64,000 bases of DNA from Methylocystis sp. B8 (GTDB lineage: Bacteria > Pseudomonadota > Alphaproteobacteria > Rhizobiales > Beijerinckiaceae). Positions 6,666-15,442 of this stretch are shown here, piece by piece. The notes beneath the pieces are model-generated. The model was not told where the DNA came from. It saw nothing but the letters and a program-made list of their open reading frames with translations, and searched no databases. The stretch spans positions 310,001 to 374,000 of the forward strand of contig NZ_VBTZ01000002.1 in assembly GCF_005771425.1 (NCBI RefSeq), read 5' to 3'. Numbering within the stretch: position 1 is the stretch's first letter; the number at the start of each line of letters is the position of its first letter. Both the position numbers and the translations under genes were made by a program.

Positions 6666-9134
6666 ATGAGCGCCCGTTTTGCGCCGACAACCGCCTCGTT
6701 GCGTTCGCTTTCCGTCAAAATCCTAACTGGTTTGCGTCGGGGAACTCGCTTCATCTGGCGCACCTTAATAAATAGTGTGCGTCTTTTGCTCCTGGCCTTT
6801 CTAGCGGTCCTTTTAACCGCGTGGGCCGTATCCACGCCAAAGGATCAAGCCTATCGCGTTCTTGATCCCACGTCGGCCGATTGCAACATGCAGGTCGACG
6901 AACGAGGAAACTACAGCTCCCCCGCATGGAACATTCTTGCCGCCTACGGCAACGACGAAAACGTCGCGGCGGAAAAAGACGAAGCTGGTCATTGGGACAA
7001 GCGATTTCAATGCGCGATACAGCGTCACGAAATCCCTTATTCTGGCGCCGATGACAATAATCGTTCGCCGCTGAGCTACACGCTGGCTTTTCTGGAATTC
7101 AAGGAAGATGGCGAACCTTATGAGCTGATCAAAGATGCTCATCAGCTGTTCACAATGAACGAATTGACGGATCGCGTGAGCTATATCGACCGCAGTCAAT
7201 GGAAGCCGATCACGCAGCTTGAAGCTTTAGGCGCACATCTTAGGTCAGTTCAAGGACGCGCCCACACAGATGAATTTGGGAATGCCGTCAATCACAGCAA
7301 TTATGTCATCGCTTTCATTCATGGCTGGCGAAACGACGCATCCATCGGAAACGGCAATGTCACCGATCTTCGCGCTTATGCGGCGCATGTCGCGCGATAC
7401 CTTCGCGATCGCTGCAACGCTGGCGAGCGCGAACATTGCGGGCGCGAGGTGACGGCGGTTTACATCGGATGGCGGGGCGCGCGTCTGAACGAGAAGAGCC
7501 TCCATCTCCCCTTTATCGCTCTCGGAAATACTGTCGGCGCGCTGCTGGACGGCGACGCTTCGACTTGCTCGAACGGCGTTCTGCCGAGCGACAAACCCCT
7601 GTGCTGGAAGAACTGGATCAATTCCTGGGGAGGTACGCTCGCTTCTGGCGTGGCGACGCTGACCTTGTTCGACCGCAAACCGGTCAGCGAATATATCGCG
7701 CCGCACGCCCTCATGGCGCTCAGGAAAATCGAGCAGGTTCTCGATAAACAGCAGCGCACGAAGGCCGAGCAGCGCGCCAATCCAAATAAGATGATCGTGA
7801 TAGGCCACAGCCTCGGCGGCAACATGCTGGCCACGGCTTTGAAAGACTCTCTGATCAAAGCCGTGCGCAACCATCCTGGCGACAACGCCTATTTTTATCC
7901 GCCGCTTGGCGATCTGGTGGCGCTGATTAACCCGGCCGCGGAAGCCTCCAAATGGACTGACGTTCAGCGCGCAGTCTGGGAGAGGATCGCCTTCTTTGAA
8001 GGCGATGGGGACCTCATGGCGGGCCACCGCTTTTTTCCGGCTCACCAAAGTCCTGTCGTGATTTCTGTCACCTCCGCCTTTTCCTGGCCTCCAGGCGGGA
8101 TCCGGCCGGAAGACTGCGCCATAGCCATGCACGACAAATTGAGTTTGCTTGGCCAGGATATGGCTTCGCCCGACGAGGTTTGCGCAAAATACCAGCAGTT
8201 CCTGGAGACCAAGAAGCCCGAGGAATTCATCTTCCATGATGAGACGCTGAGCCCCGACCGCGCTTGCGGGGCGCTGAGAACGCCGTTCAAGCTCGACCAA
8301 GCAGTGGAAGATATCGATCGGAAAAAGAAGATAGGCATAAAATCGGACCTCGCGACCTATCTTGCCTTCCCGCTTTTTCGCGGCGACTTCCGACCTCTCG
8401 GCGCGATGATCGCCGGCGTCGCGCGAGATTGGCGCGCAGCCTGCGAAAGCTTTGGGATGCCCGCAAATCGACTGGAGCGGCGGGCGCAGAGCTTCTGGCA
8501 GAGGATGGGAGAATTCGTGAGCGATCTTCCCTTCCAGAATACGGACATCGAGTCTTCGCGCACGATCGGCCATCTCGATCCGCCGCGATCGTCGGTCAGT
8601 CTCGTCGATACTTATCGCATGCCGTCGCGCCAGCTCGGCACGACGCATGAGGTTCGCAGCATTGGTTGGGCGCCGCCTAACCAGGCTGACTACAAGAATA
8701 TCCCGGCCGATCCGTCTTTGAACTGTCCGATCAGTCACGATTGGTTAACGCGGGCTCGAAGTAAGCAAACGAACGGCACTCAGTGGGATAGCGAGTTGCT
8801 GGCCCCGGCGCTCGATCCAGACCCTGCTCACCCAGAGGGCAGCGGCGGCAATCCGGCAGTCGAGATGACTCACGGCTTCAGGCTCGCAGGAATGCTCCCG
8901 ATCACCCGCGCTAACGATCCGTTCTGGAACATGCGCGCCTATGACGATGTGCTCATGAGCCATGGCGGCTTCATGTTCAGTTCGTTCATTTGCGCCATCA
9001 ACCAATTCGTCATGGACCGGCCGACACGATGGCCGTCGCCGCCGACGCCACCCGAATTACAGCCTGCGCCCATGCAACAAGAGCCGGCTCGCCCCACGGC
9101 GGGCGCCGCCAGAGTTCGTGGCCGATCGAGGTGA
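6666..9134 (+). CDS. Membrane-anchored alpha/beta hydrolase-like protein, unknown function
   Basis: I place the start at the ATG at 6666, after AAGGGGG, which removes an unsupported overlap with lpdA. The 822-residue product has one N-terminal membrane segment (about 35-55) and a presumably periplasmic body. A HGW motif (about 219, FIHGW) could supply the oxyanion hole. The nucleophile elbow GHSLGG places a candidate Ser at 382. These support an alpha/beta hydrolase core inside much extra sequence, and the final 35 residues are Pro/Ala/Arg-rich. I do not recognise a named family. The last codons run over a degenerate copy of the lpdA 5' end in antisense, suggesting the gene arrived with a local duplication. 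Confidence 0.75.
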   Translation: MSARFAPTTASLRSLSVKILTGLRRGTRFIWRTLINSVRLLLLAFLAVLLTAWAVSTPKDQAYRVLDPTSADCNMQVDERGNYSSPAWNILAAYGNDENVAAEKDEAGHWDKRFQCAIQRHEIPYSGADDNNRSPLSYTLAFLEFKEDGEPYELIKDAHQLFTMNELTDRVSYIDRSQWKPITQLEALGAHLRSVQGRAHTDEFGNAVNHSNYVIAFIHGWRNDASIGNGNVTDLRAYAAHVARYLRDRCNAGEREHCGREVTAVYIGWRGARLNEKSLHLPFIALGNTVGALLDGDASTCSNGVLPSDKPLCWKNWINSWGGTLASGVATLTLFDRKPVSEYIAPHALMALRKIEQVLDKQQRTKAEQRANPNKMIVIGHSLGGNMLATALKDSLIKAVRNHPGDNAYFYPPLGDLVALINPAAEASKWTDVQRAVWERIAFFEGDGDLMAGHRFFPAHQSPVVISVTSAFSWPPGGIRPEDCAIAMHDKLSLLGQDMASPDEVCAKYQQFLETKKPEEFIFHDETLSPDRACGALRTPFKLDQAVEDIDRKKKIGIKSDLATYLAFPLFRGDFRPLGAMIAGVARDWRAACESFGMPANRLERRAQSFWQRMGEFVSDLPFQNTDIESSRTIGHLDPPRSSVSLVDTYRMPSRQLGTTHEVRSIGWAPPNQADYKNIPADPSLNCPISHDWLTRARSKQTNGTQWDSELLAPALDPDPAHPEGSGGNPAVEMTHGFRLAGMLPITRANDPFWNMRAYDDVLMSHGGFMFSSFICAINQFVMDRPTRWPSPPTPPELQPAPMQQEPARPTAGAARVRGRSR

Positions 9135-9186
9135 CATAGCCGCCGTGCCCGCCGCCGATAACGACGGGATCATATGCATCGCTCAT
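9124..9186 (-). pseudogene. Remnant of a second lpdA 5' end
   Basis: Read on the minus strand, 21 codons from an ATG at 9186 encode MSDAYDPVVIGGGHGGYV. This matches the start of LpdA (MADTYDLIVIGGGPGGYV) at 14 of 21 positions. Nucleotide similarity also covers the GGACG about four bases before the ATG in both copies. The frame then loses resemblance, so it is a fragment. Its ATG overlaps the stop codon of the upstream esterase gene as ATGA, as if that gene once preceded lpdA directly. The same bases overlap the end of the 822-residue hydrolase gene on the other strand. Confidence 0.7.
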
Positions 9187-10115
9187 TTGGCGTCCCCGTC
9201 GCGGCCGCCGACGCGCCGCTCTTTCGTATCGTCCGCCCTCGCGCGTTTTGCGTCGACAAACGCCATCACATCGTCGGCGACCGGCGCAAGAAAATGCAGG
9301 AGCGGCGAAAACGCGCCGATGATCTCGCGATGCGTGACGCCGGGATAATATATGACGCGCGCTTCGCCGCCGGCGGCGTCTATGGCCGCGGCGAGCGCGC
9401 GGGTGTTTCTCGGCTTGACCGTCGTGTCGGCCTCGCCGGCAATAAGCAACGCCGGCGGCGCGTCGCGCGTGACATAGCGCAGCGGCTGACTGGCGGCGGC
9501 GTTTGCGGGAGCGCCAAAAACGCCGCGCAGCACGTCGCTGTCGATCGCGAAATCATAAGCGCCCGCGAGACCGATAAGGCCAGCAAGATCGCTCGACGGC
9601 GAGAGGCCGACGGCGGAGAGCCAGCGTTGATCGAAGGCGAGCATCGCCGCGATGTGTCCGCCCGCCGAATGGCCCATCAGAAAAATGCGCGAATGGTCGG
9701 CGCCAAGTCGTTTGGCGTTGTCGTGCGCCCATCGCAGCGCCCGCGCCGCGTCTTCCAGAAAAACTGGAAAGCGGGCCTGCGGATAGAGGCTGTAATCGGG
9801 AATGACGGCGATCACGCCGCGCGCGGCGAGCGCCGCGCCGACGAAGCGATAGTTCGCCTTTTCGCCAGACGACCATCGACCGCCGTAAAAGAAGACGATG
9901 AGCGGTCTCGGCGCCTCTGCATGATCGGGAAGGTAGACGTCGAGCTTTTCGCGGGGCCCGTCGCCATAGGGGATATCGTCGAGGAGACGATAGGACTGGA
10001 CGCGCGCGACAAGATTGAGCGCGGCGCCCGGGTCGGCGACGGCCGCGCCGGCAAGAATGACAAGCGTCGCGACGAGCGCGCGCGAGCCGGTCGCATATCG
10101 CAGGAATCGTCGCAT
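9183..10115 (-). CDS. Alpha/beta hydrolase (carboxylesterase/BD-FAE type), exported or membrane-anchored
   Basis: The 310-residue product has an N-terminal hydrophobic signal (about 11-30). It carries the oxyanion-hole-type motif FFYGGRW in place of the usual HGGG, and the nucleophile elbow GHSAGG with Ser150. A likely acid lies in GEADTTVK (about 230) and the catalytic His in GVTHREI (about 263). This layout fits small exported esterases of the kynurenine-formamidase/BD-FAE kind. Substrate is unknown. Its stop codon overlaps the ATG of an lpdA remnant. Confidence 0.85.
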   Translation of the reverse strand: MRRFLRYATGSRALVATLVILAGAAVADPGAALNLVARVQSYRLLDDIPYGDGPREKLDVYLPDHAEAPRPLIVFFYGGRWSSGEKANYRFVGAALAARGVIAVIPDYSLYPQARFPVFLEDAARALRWAHDNAKRLGADHSRIFLMGHSAGGHIAAMLAFDQRWLSAVGLSPSSDLAGLIGLAGAYDFAIDSDVLRGVFGAPANAAASQPLRYVTRDAPPALLIAGEADTTVKPRNTRALAAAIDAAGGEARVIYYPGVTHREIIGAFSPLLHFLAPVADDVMAFVDAKRARADDTKERRVGGRDGDAK

Positions 10116-10166
10116 CCAAGGAGACGATAGCCGAAGCCGTCATCTCCTGCGACCGCGTATGAAAGA

Positions 10167-10194
10167 AAAGCGCCCGCGGCGCGGCGGGCGCTTT
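10167..10194 (-). terminator. Rho-independent terminator after rplT
   Basis: Perfect 11-base arms (10167-10177 with 10184-10194) enclose a 6-base GC loop. On the minus strand they are followed by CTTTTCTTTC-like pyrimidines. The hairpin lies about 20 bases after the rplT stop. Confidence 0.8.
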
Positions 10195-10212
10195 ACATGA
10201 ACGCCACAGCCT

Positions 10213-10578
10213 TCAGGCGGCCTTCGGCAGCGCTGACTTCGCCTGCACCACGATCGCCGCGAAGGCGTCGGGTTGATGGATGGCGAGTTCGGACAGGACC
10301 TTGCGATCGACCTCGACGCCCGCCTTGGCAAGCCCGTCGATGAAGCGCGAATAGGTCAGCCCGTGCTCGCGGACGGCGGCGTTGAGCCGCTGAATCCACA
10401 GCGCGCGGAATACGCGCTTCTTCGCCTTGCGATCGCGAGTCGCATATTGCATCGAGCGATCGACCGCGGCCTTCGCGGCGCGAATCGTGTTCTTGCGGCG
10501 GCCATAGAATCCTTTGGCGGCCTTGAAGGTCTTCTTGTGTTTGGCGTGAGCGGTGACGCCGCGCTTGACGCGAGCCAT
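10213..10578 (-). CDS. rplT: 50S ribosomal protein L20
   Basis: The 121-residue basic protein binds 23S rRNA early in 50S assembly and in many bacteria represses its own operon. The sequence matches L20 throughout (start [16 protein letters not shown], then GFYGRRKN and [15 protein letters not shown]). It follows rpmI by 35 bases and ends at a strong terminator, so no downstream pheST is cotranscribed here. Confidence 0.98.
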   Translation of the reverse strand: MARVKRGVTAHAKHKKTFKAAKGFYGRRKNTIRAAKAAVDRSMQYATRDRKAKKRVFRALWIQRLNAAVREHGLTYSRFIDGLAKAGVEVDRKVLSELAIHQPDAFAAIVVQAKSALPKAA

Positions 10579-10613
10579 GACGAAACTCCTTTGCGGAAAA
10601 ATGCGCTGCGGGA

Positions 10614-10814
10614 TCAGCCGTTCGGCAGGAAGTATTTCTTGACGTTATCGCCGTCAGTTTTGAACAAGACGTTCGTGCCGCGCAGATTTCTGATCTGCTT
10701 GTTCGTCCGCTTGATCATGCCGTGGCGCTTGCCCTGCTGGGCGTAAACCACTTTACCGGTGCCGGTGATCTTGAAGCGCTTTTTCGCGCCCGATTTCGTC
10801 TTCAGCTTGGGCAT
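10614..10814 (-). CDS. rpmI: 50S ribosomal protein L35
   Basis: The 66-residue product has the L35 pattern ([14 protein letters not shown], then a basic GKRHGM). It is the first gene of an rpmI-rplT pair. infC, which often precedes it, is absent, and the gene upstream is divergent. Confidence 0.98.
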   Translation of the reverse strand: MPKLKTKSGAKKRFKITGTGKVVYAQQGKRHGMIKRTNKQIRNLRGTNVLFKTDGDNVKKYFLPNG

Positions 10815-11179
10815 TTTGCTCTCCTGGGCTCATGGCCCTTCGTTGTTTGCGCCGCACTGAACGAGTCCATCGGCGTCTATTCGCGCGAGCGAAAGAACCG
10901 CCACGGCAGCCCATCACTGGCCGGGCGGTTCTGTAGAGCGCGGTTTATTGCCTAACGCGGGGGAAAACGCAAGTCGCCCAAGCTTTGGGAAGGCCTGGAG
11001 TAGACTGCGCCCGTTCTTCGCGACATAGTCCGCCCGCCAAAGAAGGCTTCAATCGAGAAAAAAGCGAGTAAGACCGCCGCGACGCAAGGTTAAACTGAAG
11101 AAACGTCGTCATTTTCGTTAGGTTTGAAGAACAGTCGCCAAGCGCTAAGTCTCTCGCTGGAAACGATCCGGGGCGCATT
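10815..11179. other. Divergent intergenic region between rpmI and the amidinotransferase gene
   Basis: No convincing gene lies here. A perfect 8-base inverted repeat (10895-10902 with 10924-10931, GAACCGCC and GGCGGTTC) lies about 80 bases upstream of rpmI on the leader side. It could be part of the mRNA structure through which L20/L35 operons are controlled, or an attenuator. The right half should hold the promoter of the 11180 gene, but I cannot pick out clear boxes. Confidence 0.4.
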
Positions 11180-12292
11180 ATGAATATGCATGCATCTATG
11201 GGGACCGCGATTGCCGCGGAATGTCCGGTCAATTCTCATAACGAATGGGACCCATTGGAGGAGATCATCGTCGGGCGACTCGAAGGCTCGACAATTCCTT
11301 CCGACCACCCTGTCGTCACCTGCAACATCCCCGGCATGGCCGCGCGCGCACAGTCGCTCGCCGCCGGATTCCGTTTTCCGAAATTCATGATCGAGCCGGC
11401 GCAGCAGGAGCTCGACGGTTTTATCGCTTTGCTCGAATCGCTGGGCATTACGGTGACCCGGCCGGACGCGGTCAATCACAAGGCGAAGTTCTCGACGCCG
11501 AACTGGTCGTCGCGCGGCTTCTGCAACTCCTGTCCGCGCGACTCGATGCTGGTGTTCGGCGACGAAATTCTTGAAACGCCGATGGCCTGGCCATGCCGCT
11601 ATTTCGAGACGCATTCCTATCGCGAGATCCTCAAGGACTATTTTCGGCGCGGCGCGCGCTGGACCTCGGCGCCAAAGCCGCAACTCACCGACGAACTCTT
11701 CGACCCCGACTTCAAATTGCCGGAGAAGGGCGAGGAAATTCGTTACATCCTTACCGAATTCGAGCCGGTGTTCGACGCCGCCGACTTCTTCCGTTGCGGC
11801 CGCGATATTTTCGTGACCCGCTCCAATGTCACCAATGCGATGGGAATCGACTGGCTGCGCCGCCATCTAGGCGAGGGCTATCGCATTCACGAGATCAAGA
11901 GCCGCTGCCCCAATCCCATGCATATCGACACGACGATCCTGCCTCTGGGGCCGGGCCGACTGCTCATCAATCCTGAATATATCAATCCGGATGAGTTGCC
12001 CGACATTTTGAAGAAATGGGACATTCTCGTCGCGCCCGAGCCCGATCCGATCAACGACCGAATCCTCGCCATCACCTCGATGTGCGGCAAATGGCTCAGC
12101 ATGAACATTCTGATGATCGACGAAAAGCGCGTCATCGTCGATCCGCATCACACAAACATGATGCGGCAGATGGAGAAATGGGGCTACGAGCCGATCCCCT
12201 GCTCTTTCCTGCACTATGCGGCGTTCGGCGGCGCTTTCCATTGCGCCACGCTCGACGTGCGCCGGCGCGGAACGCTTGAGAGCTATTTCTAG
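11180..12292 (+). CDS. Amidinotransferase, glycine amidinotransferase (AGAT)-like
   Basis: Members of this family move the amidino group of arginine to an amine acceptor such as glycine, releasing ornithine. The 370-residue product keeps the AGAT catalytic set: an Asp in the DAADFFRCGRD region, a His in NPMHIDTT, and nucleophile Cys355 in GGAFHCATLDVRRRG. The acceptor is unknown. Glycine would give guanidinoacetate; cyanobacterial relatives (CyrA) use it in toxin synthesis, and others act on aminocyclitols. It is convergent with a guanidinium exporter gene, and arginine catabolic genes lie 5 kb downstream. It is a lone gene rather than part of an obvious biosynthetic cluster. Confidence 0.85.
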   Translation: MNMHASMGTAIAAECPVNSHNEWDPLEEIIVGRLEGSTIPSDHPVVTCNIPGMAARAQSLAAGFRFPKFMIEPAQQELDGFIALLESLGITVTRPDAVNHKAKFSTPNWSSRGFCNSCPRDSMLVFGDEILETPMAWPCRYFETHSYREILKDYFRRGARWTSAPKPQLTDELFDPDFKLPEKGEEIRYILTEFEPVFDAADFFRCGRDIFVTRSNVTNAMGIDWLRRHLGEGYRIHEIKSRCPNPMHIDTTILPLGPGRLLINPEYINPDELPDILKKWDILVAPEPDPINDRILAITSMCGKWLSMNILMIDEKRVIVDPHHTNMMRQMEKWGYEPIPCSFLHYAAFGGAFHCATLDVRRRGTLESYF

Positions 12293-12368
12293 ATTGGCGC
12301 GACCGCGAAACGTTTGTCATTCTTGACGCACGTTTTCGCGCGATCGCGAATCCAAAGGGGCTTGCGCT

Positions 12369-12695
12369 CTATTTCATATCAACGCCGCCGAGCCGCAGGC
12401 CAACGATCCCCAAGATGATAAGCCCGATTGAGCCCAGGCGAAGGAACGTCGTCGGTTCATTAAAGAGATAGACGCCGACGAGCGTCGCCGCGGCGATGCT
12501 TGTGCCGGTCCATGCGGCGTAAGCCGTGCCTGCGGGGATTGTTTTTACCGCGAGGCCCAGGCATCCAACGCTCGCCGCCATGAAAAACAACATGATGAGT
12601 GAAGGCCAAAGCCGCGTGAATCCTTGCGCATATTTCATCCCGACGAGCCAGCCGACCTCGCAGATGCTGCCGATAAAGAGGATGATCCAGTCCAT
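12369..12695 (-). CDS. gdx: SMR-family guanidinium exporter Gdx (SugE)
   Basis: The 108-residue product has four membrane helices, acting as an antiparallel dimer that exchanges guanidinium for protons. It matches SugE/Gdx rather than EmrE: the helix-1 Glu lies in CEVGWLVGMKYAQGFTR, followed by GTAYAAWTG and a C-terminal LRLGSIGLIILGIVGL. It is convergent with an amidinotransferase gene, an intriguing pairing because both concern guanidino chemistry. I looked for a guanidine riboswitch upstream and found none that I trust. Confidence 0.88.
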   Translation of the reverse strand: MDWIILFIGSICEVGWLVGMKYAQGFTRLWPSLIMLFFMAASVGCLGLAVKTIPAGTAYAAWTGTSIAAATLVGVYLFNEPTTFLRLGSIGLIILGIVGLRLGGVDMK

Positions 12696-12831
12696 CTAAC
12701 CGTCCTTGCCTGCTGTCGTCGTCGCCATTTGCCGCGCTGACGACTTGTGGATTTTGCGGCCCCGTCCGTCAAGGACCGCCAATTTGCATTTGGCTCGATG
12801 CCGCCCACATAGGCCGCAAGGAGCCTTCGTC

Positions 12832-13710
12832 ATGAGAAAAGTTATCGACGTTTATCCCGCCCCCGACTCCATGCACTGGGTCGGCGACGGCTTTCCCGTA
12901 CGTTCGCTTTTTTCGCACCACGCGCATGGCGAGCGCGTTAGCCCTTTCCTGCTGTTCGACTACGCCGGGCCTTTTGACTTTCCTCCAACCGCCAAGCGCC
13001 GCGGCGTCGGAGCGCACCCGCATCGCGGCTTCGAGACGGTGACGATCGTCTTGGACGGCGAAGTCGCGCATCGCGATTCGACGGGCGCCGGCGGACTTAT
13101 CGGTCCCGGCGACGTGCAATGGATGCGCGCCGCCTCGGGCGTCGTTCATGAGGAATATCATTCCGAGAGCTTCGCCAAATCAGGTGGACGCTTCGAGGTC
13201 GTACAGCTTTGGGTCAATCTGCCGGCGCGTGAGAAGATGAGCCCACCGCGCTATCAGACCCTCCTCGACAAGGATATTCCGCGCGTCGATCTGCCAGACG
13301 ACGCCGGGCTCGTGCGCGTCATCGCCGGCGAATTCGACGGCCATCGCGGGCCAGCGCAAACGGCGACGCCGATCGATCTTTGGGATGTGCGAATCGACGC
13401 TGGAAAGAGCGCCCGCTTTACGCTCCCCGAGGGGCATACGATCGTTGCCGCGATTCTCGAAGGAACGGTCGAAGTCAATGGCGAAAGAATCGCGCGCGCG
13501 ACGGATGTCGTCGTGTTCGGCGAAGAAGGCGGAGAAATCGTCTTTGAGGCGAACAATGACGCGAAGCTCATCATCATGAGCGGCGAACCGATTGACGAGC
13601 CCGTCGCGCAGCAAGGGCCCTTCGTGATGAACACGCAGGACGAATTGCGTCAGGCCTTCGTCGATTATCAATCGGGACGCTTCGGCGCTATTACGCCGCA
13701 GGGCGGCTGA
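12832..13710 (+). CDS. Pirin family protein
   Basis: The 292-residue bicupin starts at an ATG after AAGGAG (an upstream in-frame extension has no such site). The metal-binding histidines of the N-terminal cupin lie in the GAHPHRGFETVT motif, with a further His and Glu in GVVHEEYHSE. Pirins include quercetinase-like dioxygenases and redox-sensing partners; the substrate here is unknown. The C-terminal cupin extends to about residue 270. Confidence 0.9.
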   Translation: MRKVIDVYPAPDSMHWVGDGFPVRSLFSHHAHGERVSPFLLFDYAGPFDFPPTAKRRGVGAHPHRGFETVTIVLDGEVAHRDSTGAGGLIGPGDVQWMRAASGVVHEEYHSESFAKSGGRFEVVQLWVNLPAREKMSPPRYQTLLDKDIPRVDLPDDAGLVRVIAGEFDGHRGPAQTATPIDLWDVRIDAGKSARFTLPEGHTIVAAILEGTVEVNGERIARATDVVVFGEEGGEIVFEANNDAKLIIMSGEPIDEPVAQQGPFVMNTQDELRQAFVDYQSGRFGAITPQGG

Positions 13711-13728
13711 TAAGCAGCGCCGCGTTCG

Positions 13729-15432
13729 TTATGCCCTGCGCGACGCCAGTCTCAACTCTTCGATCGTCGCCGCGAGAGAAGAGAACTCCACCGGCTTAGT
13801 GAGAAAAGCGTCGACTCCGGCGGCGCGCGCGGCGCGTTCATCTTCCTCGCGCGCGCTCGCCGTCAGCACCAATATGGGCGTGCGCGGCGCGCCGGCGCGC
13901 GCTTCAGCCTCGCGAATCCGAAGGCTCGCCTCGCGCCCATCGAAATCCGGCATGAAGAGATCCATGACGATCACGTCGTAAGGCGCGCCGGCGCCCTCGA
14001 TCGCCTCGCGAGCGCGCTCAAGCGCCAGCGCGCCGCTTTCCGCCCGCGTCACCTTCGCGCCAAGCTTGGCGAGGTGACGCGTGAGAATAAGCGCGTTGAT
14101 CTCATTGTCTTCGGCGACAAGCGCGTTGACCCCGGCGAGCGCCTGCGAGGGCGCGCCTTCGGCAGGCGCCGGCGCCTTGTCGGTCTCTTGTGAAAGCCGG
14201 GCAATAAGCGATGCGATCCGCACCGGCTTCACCAGCCAGCCATCGAAGTCGCACAGAGCGTCTTCGCCGAAGGCCCTCCGCTCAAGCGGCGAGAAGAGAA
14301 GGAACAACCGTCTCGCATGCGCAGCGCGAGCAATTTTCGCGAGCTCAGCGGTCCTGTGCGGACCAAGCGCGCAATCGACGATGACAACTTCGAAGGGTTT
14401 CTCGCAGCGACCTCGCAACGTTCCCGTCGCGTCTTCGGCTGCAACGATCTCCGCCTGCGCGCCGGCATGTTGCAAGCTCTCCGCGAGATAGGGCGCGTCA
14501 AATGCGCTTTGCGCGACGATCAGCGCCGTCAATCCGGAAAGGGGGGCCAGCGCGGGCGCTTCGCTTGTTGGCGGCGCAGGCAGCGTGAAGGCGAAAACGG
14601 ACCCCCTGTCCGACGATTCCACAAGCGCGAGCGCGCCGCCCATCTTGGCGACGAGGCGTCTGGAGATGGCAAGGCCGAGGCCCGCGCCCGCCTGCGGGTG
14701 GTTTTCGGAAGGATCGGCCTGTTCGAATTCCTCGAAGATCGCTTCGCGCGCAGCATCCGGCACGCCAGGCCCGGTGTCGCGCACGGCGAAGCGCAGCCTG
14801 GCGCCTTCGCGCATGACGCGCACGCCGACGCCGCCGCGCTCAGTAAATTTCATCGCATTGCCTATAAGATTGACGAGCACCTGCCGAAGGCGGGCAGGAT
14901 CGCCCAAAATTTCACGAGGCGCATCGGGCGAGATGACGCTCGCAAGCTCGAGTCCCTTCGCCATTGCGCGCGGCGCAAGCAATTCGACGACGCTTTCAAC
15001 GAAGGGCGCCAGCGCAAAGGTCTCGCAGCGCAGCTCAAATTTGCCGGCTTCGATCTTTGAGAAATCGAGAATGTCGTCGATAAGCTGCGAGAGCGAGCGA
15101 CTCGAATCTCCGATCGCTTCGACATAGCTCACTTGTTCGGCAGTGAGTCTGGTCATGGCGAGCAGTTGCGCGAGCCCCATAACGCCATTAAGCGGCGTGC
15201 GGAACTCGTGGCTGACTGCAGCCAGAAAGCGAGACTTCGCCAAGCTTGCAGCCTCTGCTCGGTCGCGGGCGGCGGCGGCCGCGCGCAGCTCCCAGATTTC
15301 GTCTCGCAGCGATTCAAGCTCGGCTTCGATTTGTTTTCGGCCACGCCGGCGCAAGGCAATAAAAATCGACGCGGCAAGCAGCAGGAGGGCAAGCTGCGCC
15401 GCAGCCAAAATCGCAATATGGTTTAAGGACAT
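13729..15432 (-). CDS. Hybrid sensor histidine kinase with two receiver-like domains
   Basis: The 567-residue product, counted from the ATG at 15432 just after the yifB stop, has one N-terminal membrane helix (about 5-26) and no periplasmic sensor. A HisKA domain carries the phospho-acceptor in VSHEFRTPLNG. An HATPase domain shows the N box (NLIGNAMKF) and G boxes (DTGPGV, GAGLGLAIS). A degenerate receiver (about 295-420) follows, then an intact one with DLFMPDFDG as phosphorylation site and a conserved Lys in FLTKP. It overlaps or abuts yifB and is likely cotranscribed. The signal and target regulator are unknown. Confidence 0.9.
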   Translation of the reverse strand: MSLNHIAILAAAQLALLLLAASIFIALRRRGRKQIEAELESLRDEIWELRAAAAARDRAEAASLAKSRFLAAVSHEFRTPLNGVMGLAQLLAMTRLTAEQVSYVEAIGDSSRSLSQLIDDILDFSKIEAGKFELRCETFALAPFVESVVELLAPRAMAKGLELASVISPDAPREILGDPARLRQVLVNLIGNAMKFTERGGVGVRVMREGARLRFAVRDTGPGVPDAAREAIFEEFEQADPSENHPQAGAGLGLAISRRLVAKMGGALALVESSDRGSVFAFTLPAPPTSEAPALAPLSGLTALIVAQSAFDAPYLAESLQHAGAQAEIVAAEDATGTLRGRCEKPFEVVIVDCALGPHRTAELAKIARAAHARRLFLLFSPLERRAFGEDALCDFDGWLVKPVRIASLIARLSQETDKAPAPAEGAPSQALAGVNALVAEDNEINALILTRHLAKLGAKVTRAESGALALERAREAIEGAGAPYDVIVMDLFMPDFDGREASLRIREAEARAGAPRTPILVLTASAREEDERAARAAGVDAFLTKPVEFSSLAATIEELRLASRRA

Positions 15433-15442
15433 GCGCCTTATA

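Noticed and set aside
7732-7750. Second copy of the GAGCAGGTTC repeat arm
   Set aside because: The match is only about 12 bases, lies inside a coding region and has no opposing arm.
7245-8738. Minus-strand 497-codon open frame
   Set aside because: It lies antisense inside the 822-residue hydrolase gene, is arginine-rich without family features, and lacks a start signal; long antisense frames are common in high-GC DNA.
9174-10130. Plus-strand 318-codon open frame
   Set aside because: It is antisense to the esterase gene, which has a complete catalytic motif set.
12696-12831. Guanidine (mini-ykkC type) riboswitch ahead of gdx
   Set aside because: Short GC stems occur, but I could not find two hairpins with the ACGR loops on the minus strand.
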